20,351 bases of DNA, from the IMG/VR virus record IMGVR_UViG_3300010883_000676, positions 1-20,351 of that record; one strand, 5' to 3'. Positions 7,694-14,862 of this stretch are shown in pieces (position 1 is the first letter of the stretch; every line of letters starts with the position of its first letter). A model generated the notes under the pieces. It saw only the letters and a list, made by a program, of their open reading frames with translations. It ran no database searches and was not told the DNA's origin. This stretch comes from a virus. The translations under genes were made by a program, and so were the position numbers.

Positions 7694-9006
7694 TATGCAA
7701 TCTCATACACAAACAGTAATAATGTGCCTATGTTAACTGCCGCTGAGTTATCTGCTCTATATAAATTAATATCTATGTGAGTAGTTGATCTTTCAATAAC
7801 TGTATGTACGCCAATTGTTGTAGTAAAGTCTTGATACGTTGCCATTACTTGATAATCAGTTGCGGCCGAATATGCCGTTGTAAATGTTAGTCTATAATTT
7901 CCTGATGATTGCTGAGTGACGCTTGAAAATCCAGTTAGTGTAAATGTCGGAGTTGCCGCAAGTGCTAAAAAGCCGCCAAACTTTGGAGTAGGTATACCGT
8001 TTGCTATCACGCCGTCGGGTGCTGTTAATGTTATTGAACTAGCACTAGTAAATGTCGGTGCTCCACTGCCTGCATTAATGTATGCATCTGCTGTTATGTC
8101 GCCTACTGTTATATCATTAGTAGTTGTTGCACCTCTTCCAGTTACACTATTTAATGTATCTGTTTCTGCATAACTTGTTAGGTAAGTACTATCATTAGTC
8201 CATTGGCTAATGTTACCAGTTTTATTAGTTAACGCGGCTGCTGAACTAGCTGTTATAAAGTCACTAATTGCAGGCGGAGTATATGTAAATACTCCTGTAG
8301 TATTATCGTATGCTAATGATGGCGTAGCATTTGCACTTCCTGTAGTAATAGATAAATCTGTTAAAGCAATTCCGCCACCGCCGCCACCGCCTGACGATGC
8401 AAATGTAATAGTATCTGTTGCATCATTAGTTGTGATTGTCATTCCTGAACCTGCTACTAATGTAACAGTATCAGTTGTAGAGTCTGCAGCTATTGTTGTT
8501 TGTCCACCAACAGCAAAATTTGAAAAAGCGTTTTGATTATTGTCACCACTGCCAGTACTAATACCAACTATGGGCTGTATCCATTGAGAACTGTCTACGT
8601 CTGTAATATAAACATACAACGCTCCAGTATTACTGTTTAACCAGATGTTACCTTGACTTGGTGTACTAGGAGCAGATTCTGACACATCAATGCTTGCCCC
8701 GGCTGACGCTGTTATGCCTGCTTGAGTTGCCTTTGCTAAAAATGTACTATCAGTAATATTAGTTAAGTCAAGTTTTGCTAAACCTGCGGTAGATGCTTTT
8801 GTTAATATAGCAGCATCAGTTACGTTTGCTAAGTCTGCGGTTACAAGCTCGTATCCACCTGCCAGTGCGCCACTGTACACTCTTAATGAATTTGTTGTTT
8901 TGTTGAAAAAGACTTCTCCACTAGATCCAACGTTTCTATCTAAGAAATCGTCAGGTCTAGGAATTATTCTAATTCTATCAACAACCGGTGATTGGTTTGA
9001 TGCCAT
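7693..9006 (-). CDS. Modular tail-fibre-type structural protein
   Basis: A 437-residue fibre-type protein. The N-terminus (VDRIRIIPRPDDFLDRNVGS, GEVFFNKTTNSLRVYSG) is a typical marine-phage fibre attachment motif. Residues 59-95 contain two near repeats (LANVTDAAILTKAST, LTNITDSTFLAKAT). Residues 115-150 form a small QGNIWLNSNTGALYVY module. Residues 157-203 (QNAFSNFAVGGQTTI and following) match the 4490-6085 fibre. A run of seven glycines at 206-212 acts as a hinge, followed by LAYDNTTGVFTYTPP. The C-terminal 90 residues are a beta domain (FTLTGFSSV to LLLFVYEIA) that may be the receptor-contacting tip. A strong AAAGGAG and a late promoter motif precede ATG 9006. Its stop overlaps the protease start. 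Confidence 0.75.
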   Translation of the reverse strand: MASNQSPVVDRIRIIPRPDDFLDRNVGSSGEVFFNKTTNSLRVYSGALAGGYELVTADLANVTDAAILTKASTAGLAKLDLTNITDSTFLAKATQAGITASAGASIDVSESAPSTPSQGNIWLNSNTGALYVYITDVDSSQWIQPIVGISTGSGDNNQNAFSNFAVGGQTTIAADSTTDTVTLVAGSGMTITTNDATDTITFASSGGGGGGGIALTDLSITTGSANATPSLAYDNTTGVFTYTPPAISDFITASSAAALTNKTGNISQWTNDSTYLTSYAETDTLNSVTGRGATTTNDITVGDITADAYINAGSGAPTFTSASSITLTAPDGVIANGIPTPKFGGFLALAATPTFTLTGFSSVTQQSSGNYRLTFTTAYSAATDYQVMATYQDFTTTIGVHTVIERSTTHIDINLYRADNSAAVNIGTLLLFVYEIA

Positions 9007-9027
9007 TATAAAACTCCTTTATATAGA

Positions 9028-9036
9028 GTATTTATC
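9028..9036 (-). promoter_or_regulatory. T4-type late promoter for fibre-protease genes
   Basis: The minus strand reads GATAAATAC, 22 bases upstream of ATG 9006, with AAAGGAG in between. It lies just after the end of the halogenase operon (stop at 9045) and resets expression from the sigma-70-driven cassette to late structural genes. Confidence 0.65.
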
Positions 9037-9044
9037 TGCATACA

Positions 9045-9491
9045 CTAGGTTCGTTCATTACGTTCATCTAACTCTGGGTCAGAGTCGTCTTCAATTGGCG
9101 TGTTTAGAACATCGTATATATTGCCAGTCGGCATAACAAACTCTTGTATGCAATCAACATGCATCAGTCTAGGCTCATATCCTGGCATTACAAGGAAACT
9201 AATATGATGAATTTCTTCCTTTGGACCTTTTTTATATTCTTCGATAGATACCGGCTCTTCTATTAAAGGAGCACGATGACTATTTCGTGTTGCAACAAGA
9301 TGTTGCTTTTCTCCATCATCGTCTATATACACAATAATAACATCATCATACTCTAATAACTTAGTAAGCATAGCTTGTGTTCGTAAACGGTCACGTTGAA
9401 ACTTTCGCATTGTATACGAGTCTTTAACTTTTTTAGGATGAACTTTAAATATTGTCATCCCGTTATCTGTGGCAAATTCTTCAATAGCCAT
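9045..9491 (-). CDS. Unknown protein, last gene of the tailoring operon
   Basis: A 148-residue soluble, acidic protein that I do not recognise. The N-terminal half is basic and helical (HPKKVKDSYTMRKFQRDRLR), followed by a beta-strand pair around VIIVYIDDDGEKQHLVATR. A middle region contains HHISFLVMPGYEPRLMHVDC, and the last 15 residues are very acidic (DDSDPELDE). Its ATG overlaps the stop of the 66-residue gene upstream (TAATG), so it is translationally coupled to the halogenase operon. No catalytic motif is apparent. Its position suggests an accessory role in the cassette, but it could equally be an independent phage gene carried at the end of the transcript. Confidence 0.7.
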   Translation of the reverse strand: MAIEEFATDNGMTIFKVHPKKVKDSYTMRKFQRDRLRTQAMLTKLLEYDDVIIVYIDDDGEKQHLVATRNSHRAPLIEEPVSIEEYKKGPKEEIHHISFLVMPGYEPRLMHVDCIQEFVMPTGNIYDVLNTPIEDDSDPELDERNERT

Positions 9492-9691
9492 TATTTTTTC
9501 TCCATTAGTGTTGCTAGTTTTTTAATCTTATCACTAGCATAAGTTTTACAATAGCGTGGAGCAAACATATGTACTATTAAAGCAATTTCTGCTTTTTTAA
9601 GTTCTACTAATAAGTTAAACGCGAACTTAAAATGTTGCCATCTTGACATACCTGCTTCTTCCATATGTATTTTACATTCTTTACTAAACAT
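9491..9691 (-). CDS. Small unknown protein in tailoring operon
   Basis: A 66-residue, basic, mostly helical protein with one Trp (residue 18, in MSRWQHFKF) and two Cys. I chose ATG 9691 because it overlaps the upstream stop as TGATG; an in-frame TTG at 9694 would add one residue. The stop in turn overlaps the next start as TAATG. No family is recognised. The middle segment (FAFNLLVELKKAEIALIVHMF) is amphipathic or weakly hydrophobic and not clearly a membrane helix. It may be a small partner or adaptor of the enzymes. It could also be a peptide substrate, but no leader/core division is visible. Confidence 0.65.
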   Translation of the reverse strand: MFSKECKIHMEEAGMSRWQHFKFAFNLLVELKKAEIALIVHMFAPRYCKTYASDKIKKLATLMEKK

Positions 9692-10431
9692 CAACGACCC
9701 TTTCCAAAGTGCTTATTGTATATATCCTGTACTAAGTTACGTCGAATCTTAAATGTAAAATTCATAATAAATCTTTTCTTTTTAAGCCAAAGCTCGTCGT
9801 GCTTATTTTTATCTCGTACTACTAACTCAAATTGCTGTTCAGATATTGGTATAAGTTGTGCTAACGGTGTGCCTGCCTTTAATAGGTATTCACCTTTAGG
9901 AATATTATAAAATGCTTGAACATTAAGCTCAGTACTTACACTAGGATCTAATATTCCGATACTACTATCAAGTTCAAAACTATCTGGATACGCAATTGGT
10001 ATCATAAGAAACTTAACACCTTTTGGTGCAATTACATTCCAAGGAGTATTAAACTTAATCAATGGGGTCATGCTCCATGGTCTAACTGGCATTAATGTTT
10101 CAACTCCGGTTTCTTGTTTACTAAGAATCTCTTTACCTTCTGCTAAATCATGCATATCAGAAGTAGGAACTGTGAATTTAAAATCTTTACCATCGCCCAT
10201 TGTTTCAATTAACACATCATGCCACATTGGTACAATATATCCGTGTCTGTTTAAGTCAAAGATTCCAGGGCATTGTGCAATGTGATCCATTCTTCCTTTT
10301 GCAGTTTTAGAAGCGTTTTTAAAATCGCCCATTGCTCGTTTTTGCCAATTTGTAATAAATTTACTTGCTGGTATAATCGGACATGCTTCTGCTACTCCGG
10401 CAATTTCTGAGAAGAATTCTATTTTTTTCAT
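9691..10431 (-). CDS. DUF6065-like protein
   Basis: A 246-residue soluble protein that resembles the uncharacterised DUF6065 family. The markers are CPGIFDLNRHGYIVPMWHDV, then the aromatic block RPWSMTPLIKFNTPWNV, GVKFLMIPIAYPD and, near the end, YLLKAGTPLAQLIPI. The fold looks mainly beta, and the conserved Trp/Pro/His surface suggests ligand binding, but no reaction is known to me. It overlaps the 2OG oxygenase start by ATGA upstream and the 66-residue gene by TGATG downstream, so it is part of the halogenase operon. The C-terminus is strongly basic (KKKRFIMNFTFKIRRN). The family call is from memory of the motif order and was not searched. Confidence 0.6.
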   Translation of the reverse strand: MKKIEFFSEIAGVAEACPIIPASKFITNWQKRAMGDFKNASKTAKGRMDHIAQCPGIFDLNRHGYIVPMWHDVLIETMGDGKDFKFTVPTSDMHDLAEGKEILSKQETGVETLMPVRPWSMTPLIKFNTPWNVIAPKGVKFLMIPIAYPDSFELDSSIGILDPSVSTELNVQAFYNIPKGEYLLKAGTPLAQLIPISEQQFELVVRDKNKHDELWLKKKRFIMNFTFKIRRNLVQDIYNKHFGKGR

Positions 10432-11006
10432 TTCTGTATCCTGATATCAAACGCTATATTAATTCTATTTTTGCTTGCATGTTTATTTGTTTCAACTTCG
10501 TGTGGCATCCAACTAGGCCACATTATTAAATCTTTGTCAGCTGGTGTAAAATAAAAATCTCTAGTAAATGGCGACATACTATCACAATCGCCTAATATGT
10601 TTGCTGGATTAACGAGCCTTAAATCACCAGTTCCTGAGCCTTTTACGTAATATACTCCAGAAAAGATTGCGTCTTTATGACTGTGTAATACATTACGACT
10701 TCCTGGTTTATTTACATTAGACCAATAAGTTAAAATATATTTTTTATCATTAGTCATACCTTTTGCAAACACCGAATCCATGTCACTGTAGTACTCAACA
10801 TTTTCTTTAACTAAATTCATAATTGCGTCTGTTAACCATTCTGTGTTTTTGTACACATGTGACGATCTCCAACAATCTAAATTAGTAGACGAAGTAGTAG
10901 GCTCTGAATCATATTGATTATTAATGTCATCAAGTAATACCGATACTTGCGATTGCGTACCTACATTTTCTTTATGAAAAAAGTATGCGTGTAGAATAGG
11001 CGTCAT
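10428..11006 (-). CDS. 2OG-Fe(II) oxygenase (phage type) B
   Basis: A 192-residue non-haem iron, 2-oxoglutarate-dependent oxygenase of the small phage-type family (2OG-FeII_Oxy_5 in Pfam terms). These enzymes hydroxylate or otherwise oxidise C-H bonds. The double-stranded beta-helix core shows NVLHSHKDAIFSGVYYV (H108, H110, D112), the distal iron ligand H169 in WPSWMPHEVETN, and the 2OG-binding arginine R181 in NRINIAFDI. It is coupled by ATGA overlaps to the halogenase upstream and the DUF6065-like gene downstream. It is only distantly similar to the second oxygenase at 12528-13115, so the two probably act on different positions or substrates. The substrate is unknown. Confidence 0.85.
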   Translation of the reverse strand: MTPILHAYFFHKENVGTQSQVSVLLDDINNQYDSEPTTSSTNLDCWRSSHVYKNTEWLTDAIMNLVKENVEYYSDMDSVFAKGMTNDKKYILTYWSNVNKPGSRNVLHSHKDAIFSGVYYVKGSGTGDLRLVNPANILGDCDSMSPFTRDFYFTPADKDLIMWPSWMPHEVETNKHASKNRINIAFDIRIQK

Positions 11007-12517
11007 CGATTATACCATTCTTTTAAGTAATCGTAATGATTTGGAAACACTTTTTCAGCAAGTTCTACTCTAGCTGTATGTGAGTTGAGAAAATACTCAG
11101 AATATTCTTTTTGTTTATCAGATAGTTTAGACTCTACTCCTTCATATGCTCCGCCTGCATGAAGCATACTAAACCACTGTGTTACACAAAACATGCTGCT
11201 AGGTGTTAAGTGTAAGAATCTTTTAGGGTGTGGTAAAAATGCGTCAAGTATTTCTTTAACAAATCTTGGACGATCTTCTATCTTTTGAGTTCGTATCTCT
11301 TTCCAAAACTCAGTATCGTCTTTAGTACTAAAGTAATAATGTGACCAAACAAACGTAAATATTTCTGCTGACATTTCACCAAAGCCTTGATTCATCATTT
11401 GCCTTGACTGTTCAGACCATATATTATTTTGAGCATTTAATAAGTCTGACAGACTGTGTACTAATGCTGTAGTAAATGTAATTCCTGTTGCTTCTAATGG
11501 TTCTACAAATCCTGCACTAAGTCCTACCCCAATAACATTTTTTATAGCAATTTGTGTATGAGCTCCGCATTTCATTTTTAAGTGTCTAGCAGGAGCAACA
11601 TACTCTCCTAGATGTTTTCTTAATTCTGCTTCGGCATCTTCATCGCTGATGTGTTTACTTGAATACACGTATCCATTGCCTATCCTAGTAAAGATAGGAA
11701 TAGTAAAGCACCAACCTGCGTCCATTGTAGTTGCTTTAGTATAAGGATGACATTCTTTTTGCGGGTCAGTATACTGAGTTTGTATTGTTACAGCTCGATC
11801 TGTTAATAACCCTAAATCATTAAACGATTGCCATTTAGCACCCATTTCTTTTTCAAGTAATAAACTAGCAAATCCAGTACAATCTAAAAATAAATCACCT
11901 GTGTATTTTTCGCCTGCATCATTAATAAGATACTCAATTCCGTTTTCATTTTGTGTTATTTTAGTAATGTTAGTATCAACATATGTTATATCGTTAATAA
12001 TTAATTCTTTGATAATTTTAATAATTTGATGCGCTGAAAAGTGTACTGAACCGAATCCACTTGGTCCCATACCAGGATTAACATCTAAATAATCTTCTAG
12101 CTTTAACGACACATTACCTTTAGCAAGTCTGTAAGCAGGATGCCATTTTGCTAATTCAGCATAAGGCTTGTCTATAAAGTAATCAGACGTAAATAAGTTT
12201 TCTGCAACAAGACTATTTGATGCTGTATCATTGTCAACAAAATAAGGTTCATCATTCCAGCCAACACATTCAACTCCGTACTTAAATGATGCATCAGCGG
12301 CATTCATCCAAACATGTGGAGGTATTCCACAACGCCATAAAAACTCTGCTGTTAGCGGCTGTGTTCCTTCACCAACGCCAATTGGGCCTGCACTTGAATC
12401 TTCAATCAACGTAATATTGCAAGGTGAGTTTAACATATTTCGCAAATATGCCGCTGCTAACCATCCGCTTGTGCCGCCTCCGAATATTACAATGTTGTTT
12501 GCTTTAGTTAGTATCAT
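11003..12517 (-). CDS. Flavin-dependent tryptophan halogenase homologue
   Basis: A 504-residue flavoprotein of the tryptophan halogenase family (PrnA-like). Such enzymes use FADH2, O2 and chloride or bromide to form hypohalous acid, which is passed to a lysine and then to an aromatic substrate. Visible motifs are the FAD-binding GGGTSGW (13-19), GVGEGTQP (48-55), the catalytic lysine K79 in ADASFKYGV, and EPLEATG (339-345) with the conserved glutamate. The usual WxWxIP motif reads WCFTIP (269-274), with Phe for the second Trp. The length matches the family. It needs a flavin reductase, and none is in the window, so the host would supply it. AAGG lies upstream of ATG 12517 and the stop overlaps the next start as ATGA. 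Related genes are annotated in some marine T4-like phages, where substrates are unknown. Confidence 0.9.
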   Translation of the reverse strand: MILTKANNIVIFGGGTSGWLAAAYLRNMLNSPCNITLIEDSSAGPIGVGEGTQPLTAEFLWRCGIPPHVWMNAADASFKYGVECVGWNDEPYFVDNDTASNSLVAENLFTSDYFIDKPYAELAKWHPAYRLAKGNVSLKLEDYLDVNPGMGPSGFGSVHFSAHQIIKIIKELIINDITYVDTNITKITQNENGIEYLINDAGEKYTGDLFLDCTGFASLLLEKEMGAKWQSFNDLGLLTDRAVTIQTQYTDPQKECHPYTKATTMDAGWCFTIPIFTRIGNGYVYSSKHISDEDAEAELRKHLGEYVAPARHLKMKCGAHTQIAIKNVIGVGLSAGFVEPLEATGITFTTALVHSLSDLLNAQNNIWSEQSRQMMNQGFGEMSAEIFTFVWSHYYFSTKDDTEFWKEIRTQKIEDRPRFVKEILDAFLPHPKRFLHLTPSSMFCVTQWFSMLHAGGAYEGVESKLSDKQKEYSEYFLNSHTARVELAEKVFPNHYDYLKEWYNR

Positions 12518-12527
12518 ATTACATGCC

Positions 12528-13115
12528 TTAATTATATAAAAATTCTATGTTAAAAGACAAAGAAACTCTTTCTTTATCTGTTCTGTTAGGTTCTACTTTG
12601 TGCAATAGCCAGTTAGGAAATAGTAGTATCATTCCTTTTTCAGGAGGAATTTTAACAATATTGCTGTACCTATCACATCTATGTGGGAAAGAAATAACAA
12701 AAGGATTAGGACTTTTAAAAGATATCATTCCACACGTTGAATCAGCTTTATGATAGTATACACCACTAAGTGCATTAGGCTGATATCCGTGTTCGTGTAA
12801 CCCAATATTTTGATCTCTACTAAATGTGTTTAACCACGACTCTTGTATTCTCAGATCATGTTTTACATTTTGATCTGCTTCTTTAAGATACTTGCGTGTA
12901 TGATTAAAAATTGCTTGCTGTGTTGCAATTAATTTATGATCCTCTATTGCATTCATTTGTGTGTCTGGTATGAATGTAGTAGGCGCTGTATCGTTGTCAG
13001 GCTGCCAATCATTCTTAAACGCTAATTTAGGAATTACATTATCAATTTCATCACTAACTCTGTGATCATCAATAACATCAATGTATATAGGTGTGCTAAA
13101 AAAGTTATGTATCAT
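12528..13115 (-). CDS. 2OG-Fe(II) oxygenase (phage type) A
   Basis: A 195-residue 2-oxoglutarate/Fe(II) oxygenase of the same broad phage family as the 10428-11006 product. It opens with the characteristic FFSTPIYIDVI strand. The core has NIGLHEHGYQPNALSGVYYH (H107, H109), then KGMILLFPNWLLHKVEPN with distal ligand H172, and ERVSLSFNIEF with R183 for the 2OG carboxylate. The aligned HxH of both paralogues suggests that this pattern supplies the proximal iron ligand in place of a strict HxD. The start overlaps the upstream fusion gene as ATGA, and a 10-base gap precedes the halogenase. The likely role is oxidation of the same substrate class as the halogenase, or of a protein side chain. The substrate cannot be told. 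Confidence 0.85.
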   Translation of the reverse strand: MIHNFFSTPIYIDVIDDHRVSDEIDNVIPKLAFKNDWQPDNDTAPTTFIPDTQMNAIEDHKLIATQQAIFNHTRKYLKEADQNVKHDLRIQESWLNTFSRDQNIGLHEHGYQPNALSGVYYHKADSTCGMISFKSPNPFVISFPHRCDRYSNIVKIPPEKGMILLFPNWLLHKVEPNRTDKERVSLSFNIEFLYN

Positions 13116-14782
13116 GTTCTAACAACCAATATGTAAAGTCCGTTCCACCATTCATTTGGATTCTCTTCTGAGTTTAATAAAATCTTTTCGTATGTTACTA
13201 AGCCTTCGCACTCATTAATTGCTTCTCTTGCGCCTTCAACTACTCCTGCCCAGTTAGCATCATCAAATATAAGAACTACTTCATTTGAAAAAGTATTCCA
13301 GTAATGTTTAACTGCACTTGCTGTACTTTCTGCATCATGCGGGCCATCATAAAAGAACATTTGTATTTGCTTGGTCCAAGGAGTTGTATCAACTGATAGC
13401 ATGTCTGCATTAATAACAGTTAAGTCTCCTGAGCTAGGTTGATACTTTTCAACGTTTGCTTTAAATGCTTCAAAGTTATTTGCTGGAAGATCTTTTCCTG
13501 TTTGCGGTTGTATTTGCTCTATCCAATTGTCAACAGCAATAGCATTTATTGGGTTATCTTTAATAACTGAACACAATGTAGCACCTAAGTACGATCCTAT
13601 TTCTAAATAACTGCCAACACCTTTTGCAATTCCGTTTAATACTGTTTGCACTCTTGGACTTGTTAAGCCAGGGACATCAACTTTTAATTTAGGAACTCCG
13701 CTATCAGCAATAACTGTTGCTACATGTTTAATAATATCACTATGGTCTAAGTCTGATTTTGCTTTGTAAATTTTATCGCAATACTGACATTCCCAGCAAT
13801 CAAACTTACAGTTTTTTATCTTGTCGCGCCAGATGTTAATAGGCTTGTCTTTTAGATTAGTTTCTTCAAGATACGTTTCAAACCCAGCAACAAGAATTTC
13901 GTCACCGTTGTCCCACTTACGAATTATTTCCATAGTTTCGTATAGTCTTGGTATTGCTTCACGGCCGTGCATTTTAAATACATCAATGCCTAAATCATTT
14001 ATAAACTCTTCCCAGTCTTCTCTCCACGGTGGTAGATCTGCTGTCTTTAAATGTACTGACGGATCTAGTACGTCCCACTTAGGACAACTAACTCTACTAA
14101 TAGGATCATTAAAGTATTGCGGTGTTGGATCTTGACGAGTATTATTAAACTCAAAGTGTTCAACCATCATTGGACAGTTACCTAAACACCCTTCATTTGC
14201 TAATAAGCTATACTTAATATCTTTACCTAAGTTCTTTTTAATCCAAACTTTAGCCTCTAATAAACGTAACAGCACATCTCTATTACGCATTAAGTCTCTG
14301 TCAAGATTAATATAGTCGAACCCTGCTTTTGCAAGATTAACTATTTCACTTGGTGTGCTTACATCTCTTAAAATTGTATTTTTAACGTGTATTTCAGGAA
14401 ATGCTTTTTTAATTTGTCCGGTAGCCATCCAATGTGTATGTGGAATAGTTACTGTTTTTACGCCAGCATCGTACAGCGGCTTAAAATTTCTAATTAGTGT
14501 ATCTAAGTTAGATTGTGTTGGAGGTACTGTAGTATTATTAAATGTAGCACTAATAGGAATACCTATTTCTTTTTGAATGTATAATGCTGTATTAATTGCA
14601 TACGCATAGTCTTCGTTGTGCAAGAAAATGTCGCCCATAGCATCTTGTGCAAAGGGCGGTATTCTACTTGTAAAGTATACATCGTATATAAGATGTTTAT
14701 TCTGTTTTAAAAACTCAAAAAACTCTTGAAACTGTTCAGGATTAAGTTTCGGATTTAATGGTACACTGAATATTTTCTGCAT
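13112..14782 (-). CDS. U32-peptidase-like Fe-S domain fused to class I methyltransferase
   Basis: A 556-residue two-domain protein, first gene of the tailoring operon. Residues 1-340 resemble the U32 peptidase/UbiU-UbiV group, a barrel fold that in UbiU/V carries a 4Fe-4S cluster: VYFTSRIPP, YDAGVKTVTIPHTHW, INLDRDL, LLANEGCLGNCPMM (C199, C203), RVSCPKW (C233) and a cysteine cluster C325, C329, C332, C335. No CxxxCxxC radical-SAM motif is present. Residues about 370-556 form an SAM methyltransferase of the Methyltransf_24 type: SYLEIGSYLGATLC (motif I, 392-404), AVDNW, NADML, FFYDGPHD (477-483) and IFDDANW. The ATG at 14782 lies downstream of a sigma-70 promoter with only GTGAG as ribosome-binding site. 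The stop overlaps the oxygenase start as ATGA. The substrate is unknown. Confidence 0.75.
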   Translation of the reverse strand: MQKIFSVPLNPKLNPEQFQEFFEFLKQNKHLIYDVYFTSRIPPFAQDAMGDIFLHNEDYAYAINTALYIQKEIGIPISATFNNTTVPPTQSNLDTLIRNFKPLYDAGVKTVTIPHTHWMATGQIKKAFPEIHVKNTILRDVSTPSEIVNLAKAGFDYINLDRDLMRNRDVLLRLLEAKVWIKKNLGKDIKYSLLANEGCLGNCPMMVEHFEFNNTRQDPTPQYFNDPISRVSCPKWDVLDPSVHLKTADLPPWREDWEEFINDLGIDVFKMHGREAIPRLYETMEIIRKWDNGDEILVAGFETYLEETNLKDKPINIWRDKIKNCKFDCWECQYCDKIYKAKSDLDHSDIIKHVATVIADSGVPKLKVDVPGLTSPRVQTVLNGIAKGVGSYLEIGSYLGATLCSVIKDNPINAIAVDNWIEQIQPQTGKDLPANNFEAFKANVEKYQPSSGDLTVINADMLSVDTTPWTKQIQMFFYDGPHDAESTASAVKHYWNTFSNEVVLIFDDANWAGVVEGAREAINECEGLVTYEKILLNSEENPNEWWNGLYILVVRT

Positions 14783-14793
14783 TTATGTCTCAC

Positions 14794-14824
14794 TAGTATA
14801 GCTATAATTTATACTTAGTATAGC
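14794..14824. repeat. Direct and inverted repeats at the cassette start site (candidate operator)
   Basis: TAGTATAGC occurs at 14794-14802 and again at 14816-14824, 22 bp apart, about two helical turns. The upstream copy contains the -10 element, and the other lies just past the predicted start. In addition, GCTATA (14801-14806) and TATAGC (14819-14824) form an inverted repeat centred near the start site. This would suit a dimeric repressor, but chance in AT-rich DNA is possible. Confidence 0.35.
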
Positions 14825-14845
14825 ATCTAATGCTCTACCTGTCAA
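14817..14845 (-). promoter_or_regulatory. Host sigma-70 promoter of the tailoring operon
   Basis: On the minus strand: TTGACA (14845-14840), a 17-base spacer, then TATACT (14822-14817) preceded by TGC, an extended -10. The -35 is perfect and the -10 matches five of six. Transcription should begin near 14810, giving a leader of about 28 bases before ATG 14782. The promoter starts 18 bases after the stop of the upstream unknown gene. It lacks the late motif and indicates early expression by host RNA polymerase. Confidence 0.8.
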
Positions 14846-14862
14846 CATGAATTATAGTCGTT

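Noticed and set aside
8351-8358. GATAAATC on the plus strand inside a fibre gene, similar to the late motif
   Set aside because: It is within a minus-strand coding region, with no plus-strand gene downstream.
8363-8395. CCG/CCA-rich tandem stretch as a possible microsatellite or hairpin
   Set aside because: It simply encodes the seven-glycine hinge of the fibre; mixed codons argue against recent slippage.
5649-8536. Plus-strand open frames rich in Ala/Val/Pro opposite the fibre genes
   Set aside because: They arise from Thr/Asp/Gly/Ala-rich repeats read on the other strand, with no start signals.
13112-14782. Radical SAM enzyme reading of the N-terminal cysteine-rich domain
   Set aside because: No CxxxCxxC motif is present; the CLGNCP context fits the U32/UbiU-UbiV group better.
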